Of a stretch of 64,000 nucleotides of DNA, positions 35,848 to 46,695 are shown one piece after another. The DNA is taken from contig NZ_JAMFTN010000024.1 of the NCBI RefSeq assembly GCF_023922585.1, positions 1 to 64,000 of the forward strand, in the 5' to 3' direction. Below the pieces are notes generated by a model, which had not been told where the DNA came from, ran no database searches, and saw only the letters and a list, made by a program, of their open reading frames with translations. Source of the stretch: Aliidiomarina quisquiliarum (lineage in GTDB: Bacteria > Pseudomonadota > Gammaproteobacteria > Enterobacterales > Alteromonadaceae). Each line of letters opens with the position of its first letter. Within the stretch, counting starts at the first letter, position 1. Both the position numbers and the translations under genes were made by a program.

Positions 35848-38692
35848 GACCTATACCCCCGACGCCATTGAACAACGTATTTATGCAGCTTGGGAAAAAG
35901 CTGGCCATTTTAAGCCCAGCGGCCAGGGCTCTTCCTATTGCATTATGATTCCCCCACCCAATGTTACGGGCAGCTTGCACATGGGTCATGCTTTTCAGCA
36001 CACGCTAATGGACACCCTAACCCGCTATAAACGTATGGACGGTTATAACACCCTTTGGCAAGTAGGCTCGGACCACGCCGGTATTGCCACCCAAATGGTG
36101 GTTGAGCGTAAGTTAGCTGCAGAAAATGGTCCTACCCGGCATGAACTAGGCCGCGACGGCTTTATTGAAAAAGTCTGGGAATGGAAAGAAGAGTCGGGCG
36201 GTACCATTACTCAGCAAATGCGCCGCTTAGGTGATTCGGTAGACTGGGACCGCGAACGCTTTACCATGGACGCAGGGCTTTCAGTTGCTGTTGAAGAAGT
36301 GTTTGTGCGCCTGTACGAAGACGGTTTAATTTATCGTGGCAAGCGCTTAGTAAACTGGGACCCGAAATTAAAAACCGCTATTTCTGATCTGGAAGTAGAA
36401 AACAAAGAAAGCAAAGGTAAAATTTGGCATTTACGCTACCCATTAGCCGACGGGGTAACCACCAGCGATGGCAAAAACTACTTAGTAGTAGCCACCACTC
36501 GCCCAGAAACCATGTTAGGTGATGCCTGTGTTGCGGTACACCCAGAAGACGAACGCTACTTGGCCTTACATGGCAAATTTATCGACTTACCTTTGGTTAA
36601 CCGCCGTATTCCTATCGTGGCCGACGATTATGTTGATCAAGAATTTGGCTCGGGCTGTGTAAAAATTACACCGGCACACGACTTCAACGACTACGAAGTG
36701 GGCAAAAAACATAGCATGCCCATGATCAACGTGCTTACCGACGAAGCGTTTATTCTTGAACAACCTGAAGTGTTTAACACCAATGGCGAAGAAGTCGACA
36801 GCGGTGAAATTACCATACCTAAAGCATTCCAAGGCCTTGAACGTTTTGCTGCACGTAAAGCAATAGTCGAGGCATTTGAAGCTGCTGGTTTGCTACAAGA
36901 AATTGCTGAGCACGACAATAAAGTACCTTATGGCGACCGTTCTGGTGTGGTTATTGAGCCACTACTAACCGACCAGTGGTATGTACGTGTAGCGCCACTA
37001 GCCGCAACAGCCACTAAAGCTGTTGAAGACGGCGAGATTCAGTTTGTGCCCAAGCAATACGAAAACATGTACTTCAGTTGGATGCGCGACATTCAAGACT
37101 GGTGTATTTCACGCCAACTTTGGTGGGGCCACCGTATTCCGGCCTGGTACGATGCCGAAGGCAATGTGTATGTTGGCCGCAGTGAAGCTGAAGTTCGCAG
37201 CAAACATAAGCTAGCCGACGATGTAGTGCTTAACCAAGACAACGACGTGCTCGACACCTGGTTTTCCTCGGCCTTGTGGACCTTCTCTACCTTAGGTTGG
37301 CCAGAGAATACTGAAGACTTAAAAACCTTCCACCCCACCGACGTGCTGGTGACTGGTTTTGATATTATTTTCTTCTGGGTAGCGCGCATGATCATGATGA
37401 CCATGCACTTCCTAAAAGACGAGCAAGGTAAGCCACAGGTTCCTTTCAAAACCGTTTATGTAACGGGGCTTATTCGCGACGACCAGGGCGAAAAAATGTC
37501 CAAGTCGAAGGGCAACGTTATCGACCCACTCGATATGATCGACGGTATTAGTCTCGAACAGTTAATAGAAAGCCGCACCTCGAATATGATGCAAGACAAG
37601 CTTGCGCAACGTATTGCAAACCGCACTAAGAAAGAGTTTCCTGAAGGTATCGCTGCCCACGGCACCGACGCCCTACGCTTTACTTTAGCGGCGTTAGCTT
37701 CAACAGGTCGTGACATTAATTGGGACATGAAACGTTTAGATGGCTACCGCAATTTCTGTAATAAACTATGGAATGCTAGTCGTTATGTGCTCATGAATAC
37801 GGAGCAATATTCTGCTAACGATAACGCTGAAATAGAATTATCATTAGCCGATCAGTGGATTATTGAGCGCTTTAACGACACCGTAAAACAGTTCCGTGCA
37901 GCCTTAGATAATTACCGTTTTGACCAAGCCGCAAATATTGCTTACGAATTTACTTGGCACCAATTCTGCGACTGGTATTTAGAATTAACCAAACCGGTTT
38001 TTAATAGCGGTACTGAAGCCCAGCTGCATGGCACACGCCATACCTTGCTAACGGTGCTTGAACAGTTACTACGTTTGCTACACCCAATTATGCCTTATAT
38101 TACTGAAGAAATATGGCAGCGAGTGGCGCCGCTAGCTGGCGTTGAAACCAATAGCGACAGTACTATTATGCTTCAAGCTTACCCACAAGTTCAGCCCACG
38201 CAGCACCAACAAGCGTCGGCAGATATGGAGTGGATTAAAAAGGTGATTGTGGCCGTACGCACCATTCGGGCAGAAATGAATTTAAGCCCAAGCCAAAGCT
38301 TAGACGTGCTCATTAGCGGCGCCGACGAAACAACACAACGCCGAGTAGAGCAAAACAGAAGCTTCTTAAAGGCTTTAGCAAGGCTTGATAGTATTAGCTT
38401 TATTAACCATGCCGACGAAGCGCCAGCCAGCGCCACAGCACTCGTTGGCCGTGTTGAATTTCATATTCCTATGGCGGGCTTAATTGACAAGGAAGCCGAA
38501 CTAGCGCGTTTAGATAAGAGTATTGAAAAGGTACTTTCTGACTTAGGCAAGGTGAAAGGTAAGTTAGCCAACGAAAACTTTGTTAGCCGAGCTCCAGCCA
38601 ACGTTATAGCGCAAGAAAATGAGCGTTTAGTTGAAGGTGAAGCAACCTTAAAGCAGTTACAACTACAACGAGAAAAAATAGCGACCCTTTAA
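35840..38692 (+). CDS. valS: Valyl-tRNA synthetase
   Basis: ValRS, 950 residues from [15 protein letters not shown] (GGAC just upstream; five codons after the first ATG). Class I features: HMGH in [14 protein letters not shown] (about residue 45), the CP1 editing domain with [10 protein letters not shown] and KMSKS in [14 protein letters not shown] (about 550). The C-terminal tRNA-binding coiled coil (about 885-950) is intact. Its stop codon lies in the loop of a terminator hairpin serving rraB from the other strand. Confidence 0.98.
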   Translation: MDKTYTPDAIEQRIYAAWEKAGHFKPSGQGSSYCIMIPPPNVTGSLHMGHAFQHTLMDTLTRYKRMDGYNTLWQVGSDHAGIATQMVVERKLAAENGPTRHELGRDGFIEKVWEWKEESGGTITQQMRRLGDSVDWDRERFTMDAGLSVAVEEVFVRLYEDGLIYRGKRLVNWDPKLKTAISDLEVENKESKGKIWHLRYPLADGVTTSDGKNYLVVATTRPETMLGDACVAVHPEDERYLALHGKFIDLPLVNRRIPIVADDYVDQEFGSGCVKITPAHDFNDYEVGKKHSMPMINVLTDEAFILEQPEVFNTNGEEVDSGEITIPKAFQGLERFAARKAIVEAFEAAGLLQEIAEHDNKVPYGDRSGVVIEPLLTDQWYVRVAPLAATATKAVEDGEIQFVPKQYENMYFSWMRDIQDWCISRQLWWGHRIPAWYDAEGNVYVGRSEAEVRSKHKLADDVVLNQDNDVLDTWFSSALWTFSTLGWPENTEDLKTFHPTDVLVTGFDIIFFWVARMIMMTMHFLKDEQGKPQVPFKTVYVTGLIRDDQGEKMSKSKGNVIDPLDMIDGISLEQLIESRTSNMMQDKLAQRIANRTKKEFPEGIAAHGTDALRFTLAALASTGRDINWDMKRLDGYRNFCNKLWNASRYVLMNTEQYSANDNAEIELSLADQWIIERFNDTVKQFRAALDNYRFDQAANIAYEFTWHQFCDWYLELTKPVFNSGTEAQLHGTRHTLLTVLEQLLRLLHPIMPYITEEIWQRVAPLAGVETNSDSTIMLQAYPQVQPTQHQQASADMEWIKKVIVAVRTIRAEMNLSPSQSLDVLISGADETTQRRVEQNRSFLKALARLDSISFINHADEAPASATALVGRVEFHIPMAGLIDKEAELARLDKSIEKVLSDLGKVKGKLANENFVSRAPANVIAQENERLVEGEATLKQLQLQREKIATL

Positions 38693-38702
38693 GGTCGCTA
38701 TT
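38671..38702. terminator. Bidirectional hairpin between convergent valS and rraB
   Basis: A 10-bp stem AATAGCGACC/GGTCGCTATT (38677-38702) with loop CTTTAA, which contains the valS stop. For minus-strand rraB it is followed by a T-rich run (38671-38678), so it is a good intrinsic terminator there; on the plus strand the T-run is short. Confidence 0.75.
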
Positions 38703-38725
38703 GCTCGCTGATAATAGTTAGCGAT

Positions 38726-39124
38726 TTAGTGAGGAAGGCTTAGGTCGTCTTCGTCTTCCTCATCTTCATCTTCGTATTCACCAAGATAGGTACCCCAACC
38801 GTCGTATTCAACGCCGGCTGCTTCAGCAATTTCGCATACTTGGCGGGTTTGCTCTGCGAGCACTTCTTCATCTAGCGTTGACTCACTTACCGCTGCAAAA
38901 TAGAAGCAAAGTGTTCCATCTTCCGTTTCAAACTCTTCTGCATCGTCTACATGGTAACCGGCTTTTACTAGCTCAACGGCCGCTTTTTCTAGCTTGTCAA
39001 AATTATCACTTACTACATGGTGTTCAATATCAAACTCAAGCTCTGGATCAATACCATCTTCAAGCAGGGCAGTTATAGTGTCTTGGCTTAATTGCAGTAG
39101 CTCGGCTAAATTATTAATGCTCAT
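38726..39124 (-). CDS. rraB: Ribonuclease E inhibitor RraB
   Basis: RraB, 132 residues from MSINNLAELLQL. The ATG shares one base with the plsC stop (TAATG). It has a ferredoxin-like fold with VDDAEEFETEDGTLCFYFAA and EYDGWGTYLGEYEDEDEEDEDD; the acidic tail is typical. It binds RNase E and alters degradosome composition and mRNA decay. It is probably co-transcribed with plsC. Confidence 0.92.
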   Translation of the reverse strand: MSINNLAELLQLSQDTITALLEDGIDPELEFDIEHHVVSDNFDKLEKAAVELVKAGYHVDDAEEFETEDGTLCFYFAAVSESTLDEEVLAEQTRQVCEIAEAAGVEYDGWGTYLGEYEDEDEEDEDDLSLPH

Positions 39125-39855
39125 TATTTCTTCTCCCATGCCGCTTCGACCTCAGCGTCTAAGCGGTTGATTGTTGTTAGCATAGCGCCGTGCGTCGTCG
39201 CCATGAGTGTGCGAATATTCTCTCGATTAAAGCCTTCGGTGCTTATTGGCTCTAACATTTCTATAATTACTTTACCGTTATTCCATCGGTTTAGTTTTAT
39301 CTTACCTTCAGTCGTCGACATACACACGGGCACTAAAGGAACTTTTGCTCCAATAGCTGAGTGAAACGCTCCTGTTTTGAACTTTAACAAGCCTTTGCCA
39401 TAGCTGCGCGTACCTTCTGGAAAAAGCCAAATAGAAAGCTTTTGCTGCTGTATAGCTTCTATAGTTTTACCTATTGTACCGTGTGCTTTGCTACTGTTTT
39501 TGCGGTCAATCAAAATATTCCCCGCTAACCAATAAAGCTGACCAAAAAAAGGTACCCACTTTAAGCTTTTCTTACCTACAGTTACTGTGCCAGGTGGTAA
39601 CGAGCTGCTTAAGGTAAACAAGTCCCATGAGTTCTGGTGGTTCGCCACATACACAAACGGGCCTTTTCCCTGCACAGAATCAGGCACTCTTACTTCAACG
39701 TCGACCCCGATAACTCGATGCATAGAGCCAAACAAATGAGCAAATAAGCTGGTGTTATTGCGGTGAAATGGACGTAATAAGCAAAACAAACTGCCCAGCA
39801 CACCTGTCAAAACAACAAATATGCCGAGGATTATCAATCTAATTACTGCTAACAT
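39124..39855 (-). CDS. plsC: 1-acylglycerol-3-phosphate O-acyltransferase PlsC
   Basis: PlsC, 243 residues from MLAVIRLIILGIF (start at 39855, GAG before it; matches E. coli PlsC). An N-terminal membrane helix is followed by acyltransferase motif I NHQNSWD (H73, D78) and motif III FPEGTRS (145-151). GKKSLKWVPFFGQLYWLAGNILIDR is the acceptor-binding block. It makes phosphatidic acid in the inner membrane. Confidence 0.95.
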   Translation of the reverse strand: MLAVIRLIILGIFVVLTGVLGSLFCLLRPFHRNNTSLFAHLFGSMHRVIGVDVEVRVPDSVQGKGPFVYVANHQNSWDLFTLSSSLPPGTVTVGKKSLKWVPFFGQLYWLAGNILIDRKNSSKAHGTIGKTIEAIQQQKLSIWLFPEGTRSYGKGLLKFKTGAFHSAIGAKVPLVPVCMSTTEGKIKLNRWNNGKVIIEMLEPISTEGFNRENIRTLMATTHGAMLTTINRLDAEVEAAWEKK

Positions 39856-39884
39856 GATAACTCTCAATAAGACTTAAAAATGCG

Positions 39885-39890
39885 ATTATA
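39885..39890 (-). promoter_or_regulatory. Candidate plsC-rraB promoter -10
   Basis: A perfect TATAAT on the minus strand, about 30 bases before the plsC ATG. No strong -35 is present at 16-18 bases upstream. Confidence 0.4.
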
Positions 39891-39976
39891 CTCGGTGTCG
39901 AACAGAATTGCTGCGCTTTCCGAAGCCGAGTAACCAATAAAGCTAATATGTTCGCTAATAACGACAGGGGTGTGTT

Positions 39977-41080
39977 ATGGCTCGATTCCAAGTAACCGAC
40001 ATTGAAGCAGACGTATTTGCCGACCTTCTCGATGAGCTACAAGAGCTGTATGAACGCTGTGAAATAAATCTTATTGAGTTAGAACAAACTCCCGACGATG
40101 TAGAACTACTCCGCTCGTTATTTCGAGCTGTACACACTATCAAAGGCGATTTGGGGCTTTTAAGTATTACCCCACTTATTCAGTTTTTAGACCACTTAGA
40201 AAGCACTCTTAGCTTACTGTGCGATGGCCAAATTCATTTCAATGCCATGCTAAGCGACTTACTTTTACTCAGCTTAGAAAAAGTAAATGGTTTTATTCGT
40301 GAATGCCACGCCCAAGGTGGGTTTTACTTCGATCAATTACAACTTGAACGAGTTGAAGCCCTACTTGCACGTATTCAAGCCGACAACCCTGAGCAACACG
40401 AACAAATTATTCGTTCAGCCCTACTAACCCTAGAGCCCAATTTAGTTCTTAGCGGCAACGAGCCCAGTTTATCGCCGCCAACCCTAAGCCGGCCAGAAGA
40501 CGATTTGGATTTTTTTAGAATTCTTATGCAGCCGGTAGAAGCTCGCTCTCGGTATTGGCATGGTCGCTGCGACCGGCAGCTCAAAATAGCCCTGCTTATT
40601 AATCGTTATGCGGGCTCAGCTGTAAATGAAAACCAGCTTACCGCTGCTTGCTATGTGCACGACTTCGGTATGGGCTTTCTGCCCCTTGATATTTTACACA
40701 AGCAAGGCCAGTTGGCCGATAATGAGCGCCAGCTTATTCAAACTCATGTGTATTGTTCGGCAAAGCTATTAGAAAACATGCCCTATTGGCATGAAGCAAA
40801 AATGATGGTGTTACAACACCACGAGAAATGTGACGGTAGCGGTTACCCGCTGGGGTTGAAAGATCATGAAATAACCGACGGGGCAAAAATTTTAGCCATT
40901 GTAGACACCTTCGACGCCATGACCCATGAACGTTCAAGCGCGTCGCATTTACGCCGCCCCTACCAACGCGCAGTGGCAGAAATAAACCGCTTGGCTGGCA
41001 CGCAACTCAGTCCATACTGGGTTGCGGCCTTTAACCAAGCAATGCAGGCCTTGTTAAACCAAAGCCGCGATAAATTATAA
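39977..41080 (+). CDS. Hpt-HD-GYP hybrid signalling protein
   Basis: 367 residues. The N-terminal Hpt domain (about 10-130) carries the phospho-accepting His in FRAVHTIKGDLGLL (H53), which would receive phosphate from a hybrid kinase. The C-terminal half is HD-GYP-like: H195, HD at 228-229, H257, HH at 281-282 and CDGSGYPLGL with GYP at 289-291, all potential metal ligands for c-di-GMP hydrolysis. The usual HDxGK is HDFGM, so the lysine is lost and activity is uncertain. There is no receiver, membrane segment or GGDEF domain. It stands alone, divergent from plsC and convergent with parC. Confidence 0.85.
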   Translation: MARFQVTDIEADVFADLLDELQELYERCEINLIELEQTPDDVELLRSLFRAVHTIKGDLGLLSITPLIQFLDHLESTLSLLCDGQIHFNAMLSDLLLLSLEKVNGFIRECHAQGGFYFDQLQLERVEALLARIQADNPEQHEQIIRSALLTLEPNLVLSGNEPSLSPPTLSRPEDDLDFFRILMQPVEARSRYWHGRCDRQLKIALLINRYAGSAVNENQLTAACYVHDFGMGFLPLDILHKQGQLADNERQLIQTHVYCSAKLLENMPYWHEAKMMVLQHHEKCDGSGYPLGLKDHEITDGAKILAIVDTFDAMTHERSSASHLRRPYQRAVAEINRLAGTQLSPYWVAAFNQAMQALLNQSRDKL

Positions 41081-41081
41081 C

Positions 41082-43355
41082 TTAGGCATTACCTTCCGTA
41101 TCTGGTTTTGCTGCTATTTGCTCAACTAACAATGCATCTACCCGTTGCAAGCCTCGCGGCAGCTTATTGCCTCGTCGGCCTCGCTCACCACGGTAATGGT
41201 CTAAGTCTGCCGCTTTCAGTGAAAGCTTACGTTTACCCGCAATTACCGTTAAGGTTGCATCTGCTGGTATAACCGCTACAGCAGCTACAAATTCTTCCCG
41301 TAACTTAGCGCGGCTAGCTGGAATACTAATTAACTTATTACCTTTACCGCGCGCTAGAGTTGGTAATTCAGACACGGGGAACGCCAGCATGCGGCCCTCA
41401 TTTGACACTACAACAAGTACGTCCGTTGCAGCATTGTGTATGGGTTGCGGTTCAAGAACTTTTGCTGCAGACGGCAAGGTTAGCATTGTTTTACCTGCTT
41501 TTACGCGGCTAATCATGTCGCTAAATTTGGTCATAAAGCCATAGCCTGCATCAGAAGCCACCAGCCACTGGCTGTCGTCTTTCCCCATCAGCACATGTTT
41601 AATGTTTTCCCCCGCCACAATAGTAAAACGACCCGTAAGTGGCTCTCCTTGTGAACGTGCCGACGGCAAAGTATGGGCTTCGGCACTATAGGTTTTACCC
41701 GAACTGTCGAAAAACACGGCCATATTGTTACTACGGCCAATAGCTTGGCTTAAAAAGCTGTCACCAGAACGGTACGAAAGGTTACTTCCATCAACGTCGT
41801 GCCCTTTGGCACAGCGTACCCAGCCCTTTTTCGACAGCACCACGGTAACGGGTTCTGAAGGTGTTAAGTCGCGCTCAGAAATTGCCCGCGCTTCTTCCCG
41901 CTCAACTAACGGCGAACGCCTGCTGTCACCATACTTTTCTGCGTCGGCTAGTAACTCTTTGCGCACTAAAGTTTTCAAGCGTCGCTCTGAACCCAGTAGA
42001 AGCTGCAGGTGGTCGCGCTCTTTACTTAATTCGTCTTGCTCACCCCGTAGTTTAACTTCTTCTAGCTTGGCTAAGTGGCGTAACTTCAATTCTAAAATAG
42101 ACTCAGCTTGCGTATCGCTTATCCCAAAACGCTCCATTAGAACTGGTTTGGGCTCGTCTTCACGGCGAATAATTTCAATTACTTCGTCAATATTCAGGAA
42201 AGCAACTAGCAAGCCCTCAAGAATATGTAAGCGACGCTCCACACGGTCTAAGCGGTGCTGTAGGCGCCGTGTTACCGTTTGTATTCTGAAAGTATTCCAC
42301 TCACTTAATACAGTAAGTAGCGGCTTTACTTTCGGCCGGCCATCGAGGCCTAACATATTCATGTTAACGCGATAGTTTTTTTCTAAGTCTGTGGTGGCAA
42401 ACAAGTGCGCCATTAACTGGTCTAAATCAACCCGATTCGAGCGTGGAATAATAACCAAGCGAGTTGGTTTTTCATGGTCTGATTCATCCCGTAGGTCGGC
42501 TACCATAGGCAGTTTTTTAGCTTGCATTTGGGCTGCTATTTGCTCAAGAATGCGGGCACCGGAGGCTTGGTGTGGTAAGGCATCAACAATCACTTCACCA
42601 TCTTCAATACTGTACCGTGCACGCATTTTAATGCTACCGCGACCGGTTTCATATATTTTACGAATGTCTGCTTGGGGGGTAATTATTTCCGCGTCAGTCG
42701 GATAGTCAGGCCCATTCACATGTTCCATAACAGCAGTTAAGTCTGAACTTGGCTTTTCAAGTAATAATGCACAGGCATTTGCAACTTCCCTAACATTATG
42801 CGGTGGAATGTCCGTTGCCATACCTACCGCAATGCCTGTCACGCCATTAAGTAAAATATGGGGCAAACGCGCCGGTAGTATTTGCGGCTCGTCCATAGTG
42901 CCATCAAAGTTCGGGATCCAGTCGGCTGTACCTTGGCCTAGTTCACTAAGCAACACTTCACTAAAGCGCGACAAGCGGGCTTCCGTATAGCGCATGGCCG
43001 CAAACGACTTAGGATCGTCTGGCGCACCCCAGTTACCTTGGCCGTCGACCAACGGGTAGCGATAAGAAAAAGGCTGGGCCATCAGCACCATTGCTTCATA
43101 ACAGGCCGAGTCACCATGGGGGTGATACTTACCCAATACGTCACCCACGGTACGAGCCGATTTTTTATGTTTTGAGGTCGCCGACAGGTTTAATTCCGAC
43201 ATGGCATAAATAATGCGCCGCTGTACTGGCTTCAAGCCGTCGCCAATGTTCGGCAATGCCCGGTCCATAATTACGTACATCGAATAATTTAGATATGCGT
43301 CTTCAGTAAACTTATGCAGTGGGAGATATTCAAACCCTTCTAGAGATACGCTCAT
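41082..43355 (-). CDS. parC: DNA topoisomerase IV subunit A
   Basis: A 757-residue type IIA breakage-reunion subunit. The catalytic Tyr is Y123 ([11 protein letters not shown]). The quinolone-resistance region [13 protein letters not shown] has Ser83 and Glu87, i.e. the susceptible state. The C-terminal beta-pinwheel (from about 490) lacks the GyrA-box, supporting ParC over GyrA. It decatenates sister chromosomes with ParE. It lies 45 bases downstream of parE. Confidence 0.97.
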   Translation of the reverse strand: MSVSLEGFEYLPLHKFTEDAYLNYSMYVIMDRALPNIGDGLKPVQRRIIYAMSELNLSATSKHKKSARTVGDVLGKYHPHGDSACYEAMVLMAQPFSYRYPLVDGQGNWGAPDDPKSFAAMRYTEARLSRFSEVLLSELGQGTADWIPNFDGTMDEPQILPARLPHILLNGVTGIAVGMATDIPPHNVREVANACALLLEKPSSDLTAVMEHVNGPDYPTDAEIITPQADIRKIYETGRGSIKMRARYSIEDGEVIVDALPHQASGARILEQIAAQMQAKKLPMVADLRDESDHEKPTRLVIIPRSNRVDLDQLMAHLFATTDLEKNYRVNMNMLGLDGRPKVKPLLTVLSEWNTFRIQTVTRRLQHRLDRVERRLHILEGLLVAFLNIDEVIEIIRREDEPKPVLMERFGISDTQAESILELKLRHLAKLEEVKLRGEQDELSKERDHLQLLLGSERRLKTLVRKELLADAEKYGDSRRSPLVEREEARAISERDLTPSEPVTVVLSKKGWVRCAKGHDVDGSNLSYRSGDSFLSQAIGRSNNMAVFFDSSGKTYSAEAHTLPSARSQGEPLTGRFTIVAGENIKHVLMGKDDSQWLVASDAGYGFMTKFSDMISRVKAGKTMLTLPSAAKVLEPQPIHNAATDVLVVVSNEGRMLAFPVSELPTLARGKGNKLISIPASRAKLREEFVAAVAVIPADATLTVIAGKRKLSLKAADLDHYRGERGRRGNKLPRGLQRVDALLVEQIAAKPDTEGNA

Positions 43356-43400
43356 GCACCTTTCCGTTTTAATTTATTCAAATGATGTTCAGTCAGTCGG

Positions 43401-45287
43401 TTAAATAAGTTCGACTAAGTTTCCTTTACTTTCCAGCCATTCCCGTCGGTCGGGCGAACGCTTTTTCGCCAGCAACATGTCCATCAAAGCGTCGGTTTGC
43501 TCCATGTCTTCAACGGTTAAGCACACTAAGCGGCGAGTATTTGGGTCCATGGTGGTTTCACGCAGCTGCGGCGGGTTCATTTCACCTAGCCCTTTAAAGC
43601 GTTGCACGCTAACCTTACCCCGGCGCTTTTCCGTTTCAATACGGTCTAAAATGCTGTCTTTTTCACTTTCGTCGAGGGCATAAAATACTTCTTTGCCCAC
43701 ATCAATACGGTATAGCGGAGGCATAGCTACGAACACATGCCCTGCCTTAACCAATGGTCGAAAATGTTTAACAAACAAAGCGCACAGTAAAGTAGCAATG
43801 TGTAACCCGTCCGAGTCGGCGTCGGCAAGAATACATATTTTCCCGTACCTTAAGGTCGACAGGTCTTTTGCCCCAGGGTCTATTCCTAAAGCCACGGTTA
43901 TATCGTGAATTTCTTGCGAGGCAAGTATTTGATCAGAGTCCACTTCCCAAGTATTCAAGATTTTGCCTCGTAACGGCATAATGGCTTGAAATTCACGGTC
44001 TCGGGCTTGTTTTGCCGAGCCACCTGCTGAATCACCTTCCACTAAAAACAACTCACCGCGAGCAGGATCTTGACTTGAACAGTCGGCTAACTTACCAGGC
44101 AATGCTGGCCCTTGCGTAACTCGTTTGCGCACTACCTTTTTGGCAGCCCGTAACCGGCGCTGCGCTGTTGCAATACAAAGCTCCGCAATTTGTTCTGCTT
44201 GGTCCGTATGTACGTTCAACCATAAGCTAAATGAGTCTTTCACAGCACCAGCAACAAAACCCGCAGACTGGCGTGACGACAACCGTTCTTTGGTTTGCCC
44301 TGAAAACTGTGGATCGGCCATTTTAACCGATAAAATAAAAGCACAACGTTCCCAAATATCTTCTGGTGCCAAACGCACCCCACGGGGTAACAAGCTACGA
44401 AACTCGCAGAACTCGCGCAATGCTTCTAATAAACCTTGCCGCAAGCCATTCACATGCGTACCACCCTGTGTGGTAGGAATTAGGTTAACATAACTTTCTG
44501 TCACCCCTTCACCGCCTTCAGGTAGCCAGGTAACGGCCCAGTCAACGCCTTCGTCGGCGGTATGAAATTCGCCAGTAAAAGGTTCATCCGGTAACTGTTC
44601 CCAACCCTGCAGTGCTTCTTTTAAATAATCGCGTAAACCACCGGCATAGCACCAGCTGTCTTCCGTATCATTTACATTGTCTTTAAATCGTATTTTCAGC
44701 CCTGGGCACAGTACGGCTTTGGCCCGTAACTGATAACGCAACCGCGACACGGAGAATTTTTCCGAATCGAAGTACTTTGGGTCAGGCCAAAAATGAATGC
44801 GCGTACCGGTATTGCGTTTACCTACCGTGCCGGTTACTTGTAATTCGGAAACTTTTTCCCCATGTTCAAAGGCTATTTCGTGTACTTCACCTTCGCGCCG
44901 AACCGACACTTCAAGCCGGGTTGACAAGGCGTTAACTACTGAAATACCGACCCCGTGCAAGCCGCCCGAAAACTGATAGTTTTTATTCGAAAACTTACCG
45001 CCAGCGTGTAGCTTTGTCATAATCAATTCAACCCCCGGAATACCTTCTTCCGGGTGAATATCGACGGGCATACCACGACCATCGTCAATCACTTCTAATG
45101 ACTGGTCGGCGTGCAAAATAACTTCAATAGTGGTTGCATGGCCTGCTAGGGCTTCGTCTACACTGTTGTCAATTGCCTCTTGGCCGAGGTGGTTAGGTCG
45201 GGTGGTATCTGTATACATGCCTGGTCGGCGTTGTACTGGCTCTAGGCCGCTGAGAACTTCAATCGAGTCCGCTTTATAATCTGCCAT
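43401..45287 (-). CDS. parE: DNA topoisomerase IV subunit B
   Basis: A 628-residue GHKL ATPase subunit (MADYKADSIEVLSGLEPVQRRPGMY). ATP-binding motifs EAIDNSVDEALAGHA and DDGRGMPVD, GGLHGVGISVVNAL and TOPRIM EGDSAGGSAKQARDR and ILADADSDGLHI are present. The length is that of ParE, not the longer GyrB. parE and parC are adjacent, without the genes that separate them in E. coli. Confidence 0.97.
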   Translation of the reverse strand: MADYKADSIEVLSGLEPVQRRPGMYTDTTRPNHLGQEAIDNSVDEALAGHATTIEVILHADQSLEVIDDGRGMPVDIHPEEGIPGVELIMTKLHAGGKFSNKNYQFSGGLHGVGISVVNALSTRLEVSVRREGEVHEIAFEHGEKVSELQVTGTVGKRNTGTRIHFWPDPKYFDSEKFSVSRLRYQLRAKAVLCPGLKIRFKDNVNDTEDSWCYAGGLRDYLKEALQGWEQLPDEPFTGEFHTADEGVDWAVTWLPEGGEGVTESYVNLIPTTQGGTHVNGLRQGLLEALREFCEFRSLLPRGVRLAPEDIWERCAFILSVKMADPQFSGQTKERLSSRQSAGFVAGAVKDSFSLWLNVHTDQAEQIAELCIATAQRRLRAAKKVVRKRVTQGPALPGKLADCSSQDPARGELFLVEGDSAGGSAKQARDREFQAIMPLRGKILNTWEVDSDQILASQEIHDITVALGIDPGAKDLSTLRYGKICILADADSDGLHIATLLCALFVKHFRPLVKAGHVFVAMPPLYRIDVGKEVFYALDESEKDSILDRIETEKRRGKVSVQRFKGLGEMNPPQLRETTMDPNTRRLVCLTVEDMEQTDALMDMLLAKKRSPDRREWLESKGNLVELI

Positions 45288-45361
45288 CTTACCTGTGGTT
45301 CCGTTGTTATCTAGCTATGTAACTATGCCGAAAGGCTGCTTCTATCCTGTGGGCTGGCGAT

Positions 45362-45380
45362 AAAAAAAACAAGTATTGTT
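45362..45380 (-). terminator. Possible terminator after yqiB
   Basis: A short AACAA/TTGTT hairpin directly after the yqiB stop codon is followed by eight T on the minus strand. The stem is only 5 bp and A/T-rich. Confidence 0.4.
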
Positions 45381-45381
45381 G

Positions 45382-45906
45382 TTATGCCTGCGGTAATTCG
45401 TTGCCATATTCCCACACTAAAGCACTACGGCCGTGATGAATGCAAAGCTTTACCCAGTCAGCCAAAAGCCCGCCAAGCTGATGTTTTTCATCAGGCTTGG
45501 TGCCGCGCTTAGGTTGCTTGCCTGGGCCTAAGGCCGTTAATTGCGTAGCCCCTTGATAATCAGTTATTTCTGCCATGCGCACGTCGTGGTATAGGCGCAC
45601 AGCAAATTCAACTTGATGAAATTGATAGGCTTTGGCGGTTATTTTATCTGTTTGTAGCGCCTCACTTAATTGCCGCACTATAACCTCCGTGGTGTACGGC
45701 GCTTGCAGGCCAAGGCTAATTTCAAAATCAAGCTGCTCACCAACTTGAATCCGCCATAAAGGCTCTTCTGGCTCTGTGCCTTGCCGTTGCACAGTCGCCG
45801 CACTGGGCAATACTTGTTCTGGCAGCAAGCGTAAAAGCCCAGCATAATTACGCTCCGCCATACTATGTAATTCTTTTAAGTCGGTTACGTAGCCTTTTTT
45901 ATTCAC
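45382..45906 (-). CDS. yqiB: DUF1249 protein YqiB
   Basis: From a GTG at 45906 that overlaps the nudF stop as GTGA, with GGGAG 6 bases before it, giving 174 residues (the ATG four codons upstream is rejected). TDLKELHSMAERNYAGLLRLLP, FAVRLYHDVRMAEITDYQG and PDEKHQLGGLLADWVKLCIHHGRS are DUF1249 hallmarks. The function is unknown; the gene is conserved beside nudF in gammaproteobacteria. It is longer than E. coli YqiB (about 140). Confidence 0.9.
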   Translation of the reverse strand: MNKKGYVTDLKELHSMAERNYAGLLRLLPEQVLPSAATVQRQGTEPEEPLWRIQVGEQLDFEISLGLQAPYTTEVIVRQLSEALQTDKITAKAYQFHQVEFAVRLYHDVRMAEITDYQGATQLTALGPGKQPKRGTKPDEKHQLGGLLADWVKLCIHHGRSALVWEYGNELPQA

Positions 45907-46568
45907 TGCAACTCCCATTTTAACAATAATCTCTCTTTATTTAATTCCAGCCATTGTAAGGCAATAACGGTAGCTGCGTTGTCTATATATCCTTCTGCTA
46001 ATAATGCTATAGCTTCGCTACGCGGCATTTCAGTCACCCGAATGTCTTCATGCTCACTAGCAAGCCCACCATATTTACTGGCAGTAGTAGCATCTACGCT
46101 GGCAATAAAAATACTTATACGTTCAGTTAAGCCGCCGGGCGACGAAGAATAGCTCATCACGTAGTCTAATTGGTCTGCTTTTAAGCCCGCTTCTTCATTC
46201 AATTCTCGGTGAGCAACCGCTTCCTCTGTTTCGCCCGCATCGACCATGCCCGCCACCAGCTCCAATAACCAGGGCGAGGCTTCGGGCTGACTAGCATGGC
46301 GTTCTGGTGCGCCAAGTACATGCACCGAACCAACCCGAAATTGTTCAAGCATTATTATACTGTCACGTTTCGGGTCGTAGGGTAAAACCACCACCGCATG
46401 ACCACGATCTACTACTTCCCGTTCTATCCAGTCGCTCCAACCACCACGAAACAGTTTATGCCGTAAAAGCGCTGTATAAACTCGGAAAAAACCTTTGTAG
46501 ACTATAGTATGACTTTTCACCTCGACATCTTGTTGTCCAAAGAGGCATTTACTAGCTGTTTTTCTCAT
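45903..46568 (-). CDS. nudF: ADP-ribose pyrophosphatase NudF
   Basis: A 221-residue Nudix hydrolase. The box GMVDAGETEEAVAHRELNEEAGL (107-129) matches GX5EX7REUXEEXGU exactly. The N-terminal swapped beta region and the SSSPGGLTERISIFIA loop are those of ADP-ribose pyrophosphatases. It removes free ADP-ribose in the cytoplasm. Divergent from tolC, the same arrangement as in E. coli. Confidence 0.94.
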   Translation of the reverse strand: MRKTASKCLFGQQDVEVKSHTIVYKGFFRVYTALLRHKLFRGGWSDWIEREVVDRGHAVVVLPYDPKRDSIIMLEQFRVGSVHVLGAPERHASQPEASPWLLELVAGMVDAGETEEAVAHRELNEEAGLKADQLDYVMSYSSSPGGLTERISIFIASVDATTASKYGGLASEHEDIRVTEMPRSEAIALLAEGYIDNAATVIALQWLELNKERLLLKWELQ

Positions 46569-46600
46569 ACTGTACCTGTTAGTTAACTTAATATCATGGC

Positions 46601-46630
46601 ATAGTAACGATTTGCAGAGTCAGCGCACAA
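46601..46630 (-). promoter_or_regulatory. Candidate nudF-yqiB promoter
   Basis: Minus-strand TTGTGC (46625-46630), an 18-bp spacer and TACTAT (46601-46606), about 35 bases before the nudF start. Confidence 0.4.
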
Positions 46631-46695
46631 ATAACTTGTTACAATAAGCCAATAGATGATGCGATTCTGTACTGATAGTTTGTACTGCAATTCGT

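Noticed and set aside
41725-42375. 216-codon plus-strand frame within parC
   Set aside because: Serine/arginine-rich low-complexity translation, antisense to a conserved gene.
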